DNA of 16,479 bases from Multifurca ochricompacta (Eukaryota > Basidiomycota > Agaricomycetes > Russulales > Russulaceae), in NCBI GenBank assembly GCA_022496185.1, contig WTXG01000512.1, positions 1 through 16,479 on the forward strand, written 5' to 3'. Position numbers and translations under genes: made by a program. Below, piece after piece: positions 1 to 8,287 of the stretch. The stretch's first letter is position 1. Each line of letters begins with the position of its first letter. The notes beneath the pieces are model-generated. The model searched no databases and was not told the DNA's origin. It saw only the letters and a program-made list of their open reading frames with translations.

Positions 1-35
1 TCACGATCACCAAGATCTCCGAGTCATAAAATACA
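1..35 (-). pseudogene. Downstream fragment of the disrupted DUF4045/gelsolin-like gene
   Basis: On the minus strand, reading from the target duplication copy at 43-36 into 35-1, the frame of the gene left off at 2334 continues without a stop: it reads Thr-Ala-Val-Phe-Tyr-Asp-Ser-Glu-Ile-Leu-Val-Ile-Val. This fits the start of the gelsolin-like C-terminal part of the fungal family, which usually has a similar Phe-Tyr-Asp-Thr/Ser-Glu motif. The rest of the gene lies outside the left edge. It is now separated from its promoter and first four exons by the 2290-bp transposon. Continuity across the insertion is seen directly; the family assignment is from memory. Confidence 0.7.
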
Positions 36-43
36 GCTGTATC
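36..43. repeat. 8-bp target site duplication, left copy
   Basis: GCTGTATC directly abuts the left terminal inverted repeat. An identical copy lies at 2334-2341 directly after the right inverted repeat. Eight-bp duplications are the hallmark of hAT-superfamily transposition. Confidence 0.93.
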
Positions 44-59
44 TAGGGCTGCGCACCGT
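44..59 (+). repeat. Left terminal inverted repeat of hAT element
   Basis: TAGGGCTGCGCACCGT matches the reverse complement of 2318-2333 at all 16 positions. The match breaks down inward of this, where both sides continue in the same CCGT-rich vocabulary. Confidence 0.95.
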
Positions 60-215
60 ACCCGTACCTCACGGTATGGACGGGTCCGTAGTACGGTTGC
101 CGTACCCGTGCCGTACCAAGCTCAAGTCAATGTCGAGACGGACGGTGGACGGGTACGGAAAACGCCGTCCAAACCGTCAAAAAAACGGCCGTCGACGGCA
201 TTAGACGGCATGGAC
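56..215. repeat. Left subterminal repeat region of hAT element
   Basis: This stretch is rich in CCGTACCCGTAC-like, ATGGACGGG/ACGGACGG and GACGGCAT units in both orientations, with an AAACGG at 183-188. The same motifs crowd the right end, so they are probably binding sites for the mobilising transposase. Confidence 0.8.
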
Positions 216-354
216 GGCACTGACTGAATGAGCTTTAATCTTATCATTAAGCCACCAAAACTCCCCCACTATAGTAGTATCTTTACCTATTTAGATAGCA
301 GATAAGTTTAGCTAAATATGGTAAAGATAAGAGATAAGATAAACTAACTAATAC

Positions 355-387
355 TCACTTCAGTTTATGTGGTCAAAACTGAAGTGA
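355..387. repeat. 12-bp perfect inverted repeat (hairpin) inside the transposon
   Basis: TCACTTCAGTTT at 355-366 is exactly complementary to AAACTGAAGTGA at 376-387, with a 9-nt loop. It lies just inside the left subterminal region. It could be a structural element or the trace of a small nested insertion; no target duplication was seen around it. Confidence 0.6.
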
Positions 388-2159
388 ACGCATGCAGAGT
401 AGCAACATTTTATACTGCTCAGAGGAGCATGACAATAAGTAGAATAAATATAGTTATTTAAATGTGACAAGACAGAAAGAATGTGTTGTGTGCAATGTCT
501 CTGAATCAATGATCTGACACACTTTAGATTATCTTATCATAATCATAAGATCAGGAGCCCCAACAATCCTGTCGCTACCGGCCCATCTCAACAGCAGGTA
601 CGCTTCCAATTTTCAAGAAGTAACCATTATTAAAATTTAATCCAAAGAACAAGGACAATGCTCAATTTTCTGTTGACCGCTGGGAAATGAGGGTGAGATC
701 GCTGCATTAAGGAGGCCCCAAGATGCAATAAATAGATCCTCCATCCATGTGGTGGAGTCTTACAGCTTTGCCTTACCATGACAGATCAGCCCGCCCAAGG
801 ACCAGATGGTCAATTTCCTGGACATTTTTGGCATCCCGGACTGCTTGAAAGCCATCCTGAGGGTGCGTGTGTTATGCAAGTTGACCTTCTTAGATTTAGA
901 TAAGATAAGAAGGAGTCCGGACCGTTCTGACCCGGTCCACGCACGCGATGCAAATAGTTGCTGCCCATGCAGCAATGGACATTGTAGATACACGCGGCCA
1001 TTGTTTGAGTAATACAAAATGATAATCTGATTATAGTGTAGTCTAAAGTAGTCTAGTATGTATTTTAGATAATGCCAGAATGGCAGAAACGGTCACGCGT
1101 TGGTAAATAAGATGTGTCAGGGCACTCAGAAGAGTGGGCTACTGATAACTAATTAGATTTACATCGCACGCTCGATCAGCTTTGGTATTTCATAGAATAG
1201 TACTAGGACATATTTAAAGACAACCTGTATCACGCTGCAGACCACATATTGTCCTCTTTGGGCTGTAGGTGCACTTTATCGCTCTATCTTTGTATTTACT
1301 TAGGCCCAACTGATCTTGTCCTCTTGGAACTGTAGGCTCTTAGCAATTGTTCAATATAGGTCTATTCTTGCTGCATTAGCAAGGCATAGTCCTCTGACTG
1401 CTTCAAGCCTTATGCGTGCATTAAGTTCCGCGTTCTGGGTAGCCTTCTACTAGGACATCTTCACCACTGAGTTTTACCACAATCATTACATCTTATCTTA
1501 TCTACATAGCAAGCGCGGGATAGAAGCACCCGTTACAATCCACACTCTGTCAAGAAGCGGTTGCATCTTGCACACATGCAAGCTGATACTGCACAGGGCC
1601 TTCAGCTGTCAATTAGTCTAGATACATGCTTTATTTAGGCCTTAATGTAATTGTGATCGCATTTAGAAAACATAATTGATGAAATCAAAACGCATCTCAC
1701 ATTTAATTAGATACTGAGTATATACATCTCAGATCGATCATGTGATCAAATCACATTGCGAGACGTTTACTTTAATTTAGTAGCGATATAGTACATCTAA
1801 ATTGTATATAAAGCCACTAAATTGCTATAGATAAAGCAGTTGCTATCGCATTATCGCGAGAATCTAAGTCTTTAAGCTAACAAGGTGAGATAGATAGTAG
1901 TATCGTAGTATCTAAAATATAAGCCTGTGCCATGCCTTTTCTACACTACAGCATAAACTACATAAAGGCTGCTGTAGAATAGCCCTAATAAATCATCCTG
2001 TTTGAGAAACATCCCCGTCCGTTGCTTCATTGCTCTAAAACTCTTGCTCGCGCTACCCGCTCAACTCTTTATTCTCTCTAGAATACCCTCAAGAATGCAC
2101 CTATTAATTACTTTATCACTCTAAGCGTCTTGCTCATGCTGCCCTGCACAACTTTATTT

Positions 2160-2317
2160 TCTGTAGTACTACCGTCTACTACCGTCTACCGTAAACGGCC
2201 GTATCCGTACCCGTACCGTACCCGTCAGCGATCCAGTGAGTACAAAAAACGGACGGTGGATGGGTCAGCCGTACCCGTCCTATTACCGTCAAATGGACGG
2301 CCGTTACCGTAAAACGG
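2160..2317. repeat. Right subterminal repeat region of hAT element
   Basis: Repeats of ACCGTCTACT, CCGTACCCGTACCG and AAAACGGACGGT occur here. AAACGG is found at 2193-2198, 2247-2252 and 2312-2317. The density and vocabulary match the left end and differ from the interior of the element. Confidence 0.8.
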
Positions 2318-2333
2318 ACGGTGCGCAGCCCTA
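2318..2333 (-). repeat. Right terminal inverted repeat of hAT element
   Basis: ACGGTGCGCAGCCCTA is the exact reverse complement of 44-59. It is followed immediately by the second copy of the GCTGTATC duplication. Confidence 0.95.
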
Positions 2334-2341
2334 GCTGTATC
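2334..2341. repeat. 8-bp target site duplication, right copy
   Basis: GCTGTATC, identical to 36-43. Read on the minus strand it supplies the last two complete codons and part of a third (GAT ACA GC) of the interrupted exon. Confidence 0.93.
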
Positions 2342-3875
2342 ACAGTTCACGCTAGTGGCAGTAGCGCCGACCACAGATAGAACATCGACGGAAATGCTGG
2401 AGACATCCAAGTTGTGTTGATAATCAAAGGGAGGCAAGAGGAGTTCGTCCAGGTCAACGAACGGAAGAGGTTCGGTCTCGTGGGCTGCGATACATACTCA
2501 GAAAACCTAACTACAGGAATCAGCTTCACTTACGTATCTCAACAGAAGTATCGTCAACTTGACCAAGGGATATACACTGTGGTCCCACGTCCGGGGTTTG
2601 CGCGACTGTGCGTTCTTCGAGTAGCGCAGGGATCCCGAACGCTGAGTACTTGTCAAAACTCGATTTGCGTTTTTCCATCGGTGGTACATGATGTTCTGTC
2701 TGTCGTGGCTTAATAATCGTGGCTGAACTTTTACTTACAGCTTCTGCCTCGGTAGATACTTGTGCCTCCTCCAATGCCCGTGCAACGTCCATGACCAACG
2801 CCCTGGATCCCGTGCTCGGGATTCGGCTTTGACGCCGCGGAGAACGGGGAGATGCTGATGAAGGCTGCGTCTCCGATGACCTCTGTGATGGTGGCAAGGG
2901 TATTAACAGGCTAGGAAGAGAATATGCACCCGCTAACTCAACAAGGGAGGGCTTTTCCTGGACGTTGGGGACAGCAGATTCAGGCAACGCCTGTTCATTC
3001 CACCGATCGGAAATGCTATGTTTAGGTATGTCAGGCTTGGCAATAGGTTGGAAAGTACTAAATGGAATCAATGGATCGGTATGTGAAGGTGCGACAAACG
3101 CGCGTGTGGAATGCGCAGGAATGCGAGTTGGAGCAGGTTGAAGTGAAACTCCTTGGGCTGCCACACTCCGAGTTGGTGATCTAACGGTCGGTGAATCGGG
3201 GGTAAGCACCTTCGAGTTCGAGGTTCCTGTCTCAAGTAACGATTGACCCCTGCCCGTGTGTTTCCGACTCGCCTTCTTTGGCTTAGGCCGGCCCTTTGTG
3301 AGCTATCAGAAGACATACACGTCCCACACCATACGCACCCACACACGCAGAGAAAAGTAAACAATGTATCAAAAAAAGTAGCAATTAATCATTGTCAAGC
3401 GATATGGTGCCACTAGGGACGTACATGGACCAAAGGTCTGCCTGATGGCGCAGGAAAGCCCGCCACACCATTCCGCCGCCCATCTCCGCCCACACCCACC
3501 CCTGTATGACCCAGCTCGTCCATATCATGTGTAGCTGTGCTACCAACAGCTGACGGGTGTGAGTGAGGTGTGGCAGGCCGCGAATGGGAGTGAGAATGGC
3601 CGGTGGCAGGGTCGTCACCTGTCTTCATCGGTTTGATATATGAGAACATTGTGGAAGAAGAGCCGATGCCATGGCCTCCCGGTGACGCTGGCGGGGGTGT
3701 GGACGGGCGAGAGGGTGTTGATAGAGCGGGCAATGAAGGCACTTTGCGAACGGAGCGACCGGTATTCTGGGGCTCCAGCGCTCTGGAAGACCGCCCCGTG
3801 AGATGAGTCTCGGCAGCACGCACAGAACGGCCTGTGTTCTGGTGTTCTAGGGCACGAGAAAGGCGTTCGCTTTCG

Positions 3876-3920
3876 GGCGGTTCTGACTTTGGCGGCTCTG
3901 ACTTTGGCGGTTCTGACGTC
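3876..3920 (-). repeat. Three tandem 15-bp coding repeats
   Basis: Three units of GGCGG(T/C)TCTGACTTT lie head to tail (3876-3890, 3891-3905, 3906-3920, the last diverged at its end). On the minus strand each encodes one Ser-Glu-Pro-Pro-Lys/Glu unit of the disordered part of the DUF4045-like protein. A longer diverged repeat containing Gln-Asn-Thr-Gly-Arg-Ser-Val-Arg occurs twice nearby (about 3750-3790 and 3820-3860). Confidence 0.85.
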
Positions 3921-5491
3921 GTCCATGACTTGCGCTGGGAAACGCTCTTCTGTCCCGAAAGGGGAGCGCCACCAGGTGCCCATGACTTGCGAGAGTTTAT
4001 CACTGGAGGAGCAGTTTCAGGATGCAAAGATGATGACGATTCAGGCTTCCATCGACTGGCGACAAGCGATAAGCGCTTAGCAGGGCCGACTCTCCCTACC
4101 TCGAACATAGTGGAATCTACTGCAGCCGCTTCTAGAGCGCTGCTCGCCTTTACCATAGATTGTACGAACCCCCGACCCTTAAGCCGACTGATACTGGGTG
4201 TTGGATCTTTCCCTGTTGGCGGTGGGAGCGAAGGCGCACGATGTTGTGGGGCAAGGGGTGCACCCTTCGGCGTAGAAGCATCCGGGCGAGGGAGAGAGGG
4301 TGTGGACGCAGAAAATGCGGGAAGTTTGACACTAAATAATGGAGAGGAGGCGTTTTCAATTGCGGATTTCTTAGGGGCTATGAATGCGGGTGTAGAAGTC
4401 TTGGATGAAGAGCTAATAGGCGACTTTGATGGAGATGAGCGCGTCTCCAAATTTGGATTACGAAGGGAAATGGGGGTCCGGGGAGAGACTGGACGAGATT
4501 GCGACTGTGATATTAAAAGCGGAAGTTTCGCACCAAGTGTAGGATGGGCCCCAGTGGGCGTGCTTACGGTGCGTGGCCGGGAGGTATCAAGCTCGAAGGA
4601 AGGTTTGGCGGCATGTGGCGAGGCTGTCTGTTCAACGTGCTGCATGTATCGCTTCAGGGCTGTAGATGCGGCGCTCGAGCGCGGTTGACGAGACGACTCC
4701 TTCCCAAGGAGGTGATCTCCAGCCGACGCCGGAACGGGTACTGCATTCAACGAAACTATTTCGTCCTTCGCGGCAAAAGGGCGATCTTGAGTAGACGCGG
4801 TGGGAACTGGTGCGTAGTACTCTGGGTCTGGACTAGGAGAAACCGCTCTATGCTCTTGGGAAGTAAGCCGAGGCATCGCGATGCCTCCGCGCCCAAATAC
4901 GGGGTGGGGGGCAGATGAAGAATTGATGTTCCGCTGTTCAAATAACGTTGGGTCGGTGACATCCTGCTGGGGCGCATGCCTATTCAGTCGGGGACCTGTG
5001 GCGCGACCACCAATGAAGGTCGCAAGGGACGTGGGTGTAGGCAGAGATGAGGAAGAAGAGGGAATGATCTGAGGGCGGGGGTGAGGTTTGCCAACGAGCT
5101 TCTGGAGTGCTTCAGCTCGCTGATGATGACGATCAGAGATTGGTGTTTCCTCCCCAGGAGCTTCAGAGGGATGCGGGGCAGTTGACGACGTATATGAGCC
5201 TATCGTGTACGCGAATAGTCCGGGTCAATCCATCTGTAAGACGCTGACTGGTAAAAGAGGGGGCATACCAGGAGCGGGATCAAGCGAAGGGCGGGCATAG
5301 CCAGTACTACGACCAACTCGAGCGAGACGGGAAGCAGCAATCTCTTGCTCAAGCTTTCGATGCTCCTCCTCCTCGTCTGCATCAACCTGACGCTGTAGCG
5401 CCCGGATCTTCTGTGCCCATTCCGCAAGGCCCTGTTCCCCAGGTTTCCGCATGCCGAAATGATGAGATGAAGGGCTTGCTGGGAGTTCCAT

Positions 5492-6694
5492 GTTGGCGTG
5501 AGTGTAGGGTTCGTCTCAAATAGTTCAAGTTACAATGTAAGGGGAAGAAAGGAAAATGAAGACATCAAACGAAAGAGAAGAAACAACGAGCTGGAACGAG
5601 GCAACCCCCTCTACTTGGGTGCCACAGAAGCCGCGACCAAATTTAGTAATCTTTGAATTATTTGAATGTACTGTAACTGTACTACAACATATATAGTAAC
5701 AACTTGTAACTACAGTAAACGGCAGCTGTAGAATCTGAAGAATCGTGGCAGTCTAGATGATAATAATGGCATAAGTCGCCTTGGTGCAATTACTATTATT
5801 GTATGTCGCATTTGCGGTAGGAAGACTGCCTGTGCCTGTAATATTTGAGGTACAAGCGAGGATATTTGTGTCAATCCTAAGCATGCTTATTCTGTTTTGG
5901 ATATCATAGAATACCTCGATAGCACAAAGCAGATTAGATTTATCATTGAGAGGGAAGTATTTCAACGTCGTAGAGGGGTGAATAAGGGGGGAAAGACCTA
6001 CTCTTTCAGACACACGATCCGCCGCACGAGTGGAGAATACTCTTGCACGGACTCTGTAGTAATAGTCGGTACACTCTCGTTTGCGCCAAGCGCCAAGCAA
6101 CGAAAGGTCAGACGAGCATCCATCCCCACGTGGTGTCTGTCACGAAGGAAGGCAGTAAGTGTTTGATTCTGCATGCGTCCTTGGAGCATAGATAGGCCCG
6201 TCAACAAGGAGAAAATGGAGCCGACAAAGATGAATTCGGCTTGCGAGGAAAATTGGAAGAAATTCTGTCGGATTTAGGCATCGAGCATCAGAACATCAGA
6301 AAAAGCAATCCCAGCAACATTAAACCACTAAGCCAGAGAAAATTAGACAGTGGAGGGGACGCAGTGGTGGGTAATGAACAAACAATGATGACCGTGTAAA
6401 GGCGGGGACGATTTCTGGGGTGGCCGGGATTGCGATGAGAACATCGAACGAGGAGGTGTAGATGAGTTGGTTGTGAGATGGGAGTGACGTGACAGCTGAT
6501 TGTGACAGTAACGAGTGACATCCCAAAACTGGGCATAACTTATCTCTTCTTGTAGTCGTCGTTCGTAGTTCCTAATTAACTTAATAAAACGCGCATATAT
6601 TTGCATTTGGTTGGACTTGGACTGGACTCAGACTTACACCACCAAGTCAAGCGACTTTTAGCAAGCAGCAGGCAACGCAACAATCAGTCACCCG
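5492..6694. other. Divergent intergenic region, 1.2 kb, with a doubtful ORF cluster
   Basis: This spacer separates the start of the minus-strand DUF4045-like gene (5491) from the start of the plus-strand coiled-coil gene (6695), so both promoters should lie here. AT-rich sequence is found at 5640-5720. On the minus strand, after a CTAAAT/CCGACAG acceptor-like site, 6264-5998 is open and includes a hydrophobic stretch with Phe-Ile-Phe-Val-Gly-Ser-Ile-Phe-Ser-Leu-Leu. A second frame, 6100-5753, is open beside it. No start-to-stop gene model with consistent phases could be built, so no gene is called. Confidence 0.5.
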
Positions 6695-8002
6695 ATGGAT
6701 ACAAAGTCTATAAATCGTATGTAGCTTGGTGTTGTCCTACCGAGCTACCGAGGAATCCAAACAATCATTCATCAACTTTCAGATGACTTCACATCTCCTC
6801 ATGGGCCAGGACTACCCTCCTTTTCGAGTGATCTGACCCTATACCCGCGACTATCAAGTCCAGTGATAGACCATAGTAGATCGCATCATGCGCAACAAGC
6901 CTCAGCGCGCCTTGGGGCTAGCAGTGATAAAGAGAATGCCTCACCGATTTTCTCAAGCACTAACGGCCATCACATAGCGGCGCAGGAAGTAGCTTCAACC
7001 CCTTCATTGCCTGCCTCCGCCTCTCATTCACGTCAACTGGATTCCGTCATCCTATTTGGCTTACCCCCCCTGCGGAATATTCTTGGTATATCCCTTTGCG
7101 GACAATCTATCACTTTCGACCTTGAAACTCTCGATAACGACCCGAACTCGATTATTGAGCTGCTCAGTGCTACATCAAGCGATCGCGATAAATGGATGAT
7201 CGTAGGTGCGTTCTACAGGCGCAAGGGAAATATCCACGCCGCTCTGACTGTAGTCACGACCATGGTAAAAGGTCAGTAGTAAGAGCGATCGCCTTACCTC
7301 ATACCCCTGACAAATACCCCAGTGCTGACTGATCTGGGTCTCAAGGAATGCGACATGAGACCCGCCTTCTTGATGCTCTCTAGCTGTCACACTGAATTAT
7401 GGAAGCAAGCACGTTCCCCAGACGGCTCCGAGACAGAATTATCGGCTGCACATCTCGACAAGTCTCGCCGATGGCTGCAGCTTGTCTATGGTCCACTGAA
7501 CCCCGAACCCACGTCTGAAGGCAGTTCCGAAGGGCTCGATCCAGCTGACATCGCGCTGGGGCAGGCCTATGACGTTTCCCTCTCATCTGTCCACGAGCGC
7601 ACGGCATCCAGCAAGTCCCAGAGAACAGATATAGAGCGTGAGATACAAGTCCTGCGCCACAACCAGGCACTCCACGTTAAAGAACTCGCTAACACGCAGC
7701 AAGCAAAGCGGCGCCTCGAGCACGAAGCCGCCAACGAACGTGCAAGACGGCGACGGCTTGAGCGGGTGTTGCGTGACTTTGAAACCAACCTCGTCAAGGC
7801 GCAGAGGCGAGCTGACGAGGCTCATGCGCTTGTACGTATGGAAGCCAACATGCGGAGGCGCTGCGAGAATACGATCATTGAAGAACGAGCAAAGTGCAGA
7901 ACATTGGAGGAGCATCTCCAGAAGCAGGCCCAGGATGCGAAGCCGCTACTCCAGGAGCTCGCCGGGTTATTTCACAGGGGCAGAGGCATAGACAAAAAGT
8001 GA
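6695..8002 (+). CDS. Uncharacterised protein with helical middle domain and C-terminal coiled coil
   Basis: Proposed exons: 6695-6716, 6783-7271, 7323-8002, giving 396 residues. The introns are 66 nt (GTATGT...TTTCAG) and 51 nt (GTCAGT...CCCCAG) and the phases match at both joins. The ATG at 6695 was chosen because a 22-nt first exon joins in frame with open sequence that otherwise lacks a start. Residues 1-90 are polar and low-complexity. Residues 94-200 form a compact, predicted helical domain with WMIVGAFYRRKGN and FLMLSSCHTELWKQAR blocks, which look like repeated helix pairs of the TPR kind. Residues 272-385 are rich in Arg, Glu, Leu and Ala in heptad-like order, a long coiled coil. I recognise the pattern as a type of agaricomycete hypothetical protein but can name no function. 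The 3' end converges on the amidohydrolase gene. Confidence 0.8.
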
Positions 8003-8287
8003 TGCGTTTATCGGCCTCGCCTCCGGAGCGTCGCACGCGCAGGCGGTAATGACTCAGGAGCTGCAGTCCTGATGGTTGCCTGTGTCTCTCGGCAGATAAA
8101 GGATAATATAGCGACTCTTCTCTGATTTCTGGTTGCTTTCTTGATCCGGCCGACGTCATCCTGTACTCTCATTGATGTCTCAGAGCACCATATAATGTAT
8201 TTCTGGCGAAGAAAATGAAAACAGTTTCCTTTGGGACGTATCACGTTCACCACTGACACCCCACTATGTGACACCCCACTTCCCAGG
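8003..8287. other. Convergent spacer between two gene 3' ends
   Basis: The 285 bp between the stop codon of the plus-strand coiled-coil gene and the stop codon of the minus-strand amidohydrolase must hold both 3' UTRs. It includes a short direct repeat of GACACCCCACT (near 8254 and 8270). No clear polyadenylation signal or ORF of interest was seen. Confidence 0.6.

Larger units (their letters stand above)
44..2333. mobile_element. Non-autonomous hAT-superfamily DNA transposon
   Basis: The element is 2290 bp long. It begins with TAGGGCTGCGCACCGT and ends with its exact reverse complement, a 16-bp perfect inverted repeat whose TAGGG start fits the hAT terminal consensus. It is flanked by identical 8-bp duplications. 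The first and last 150-180 bp are packed with short repeats built on CCGTACCCGTAC, ACGGACGG and AAACGG, as expected of subterminal transposase-binding regions. The interior (about 240-2150) is AT-rich compared with the flanks and has no ORF above about 100 codons. No transposase, RNase-H-like or BED zinc-finger domain could be recognised, so any movement would need a transposase supplied elsewhere. Perfect ends and an intact duplication argue for a fairly recent insertion. Function is inferred from structure only; the particular family is not identified. Confidence 0.92.
2334..5491 (-). pseudogene. DUF4045/gelsolin-like actin-binding protein, 5' part, broken by hAT insertion
   Basis: Proposed exons, minus strand: 5491-5269, 5199-3425, 3302-2534, 2484-2334. 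Introns are 69, 122 and 49 nt (donors GTATGC, GTACGT, GTAAGT) and all phases agree, giving 972 codons plus 2 nt. The N-terminus (residues about 20-64) is a charged helix with an Arg-Ala-Leu-Gln-Arg-Gln-Val-Asp-Ala-Asp core, likely coiled coil. Residues 75-860 are Ser/Pro-rich and probably disordered. A Lys-Ser-Ser-Phe-Asp-Lys-Tyr-Ser-Ala-Phe block lies near residue 880, and a gelsolin-like beta segment (ISVDVLSVVG) ends at the insertion. Ascomycete and basidiomycete DUF4045 proteins have this order followed by gelsolin repeats, hence the inferred actin-filament role. Translation would run 36 codons into the transposon and stop at 2227-2225, giving a 1008-residue product without the gelsolin part. 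A GTAAGT at about 2745 could start a 39-nt in-frame intron. Family call is from memory. Confidence 0.65.

Noticed and set aside
760..1017. 85-codon minus-strand frame inside the transposon as a real gene
   Set aside because: No domain, no splice-supported extension, and overlapping frames of similar length on both strands. Kept only as a possible remnant.
44..2333. The 2290-bp segment as a large intron of the gelsolin-like gene
   Set aside because: The borders are TAGGG...CCCTA inverted repeats with a target duplication, not splice sites. All other introns of the gene are 49-122 nt.
3834..4688. 284-codon open frame on the plus strand
   Set aside because: It lies wholly antisense to the Ser/Pro-rich exon of the minus-strand gene. 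Its Gly/Val/Glu-rich composition is the mirror of Ser/Pro codons, and it has no domain.
4874..4876. In-frame ATG as start of the DUF4045-like protein
   Set aside because: The same frame is open further upstream to 5199 and joins the exon at 5491-5269 in phase. That exon carries a typical charged N-terminal helix, so the start is placed at 5491.
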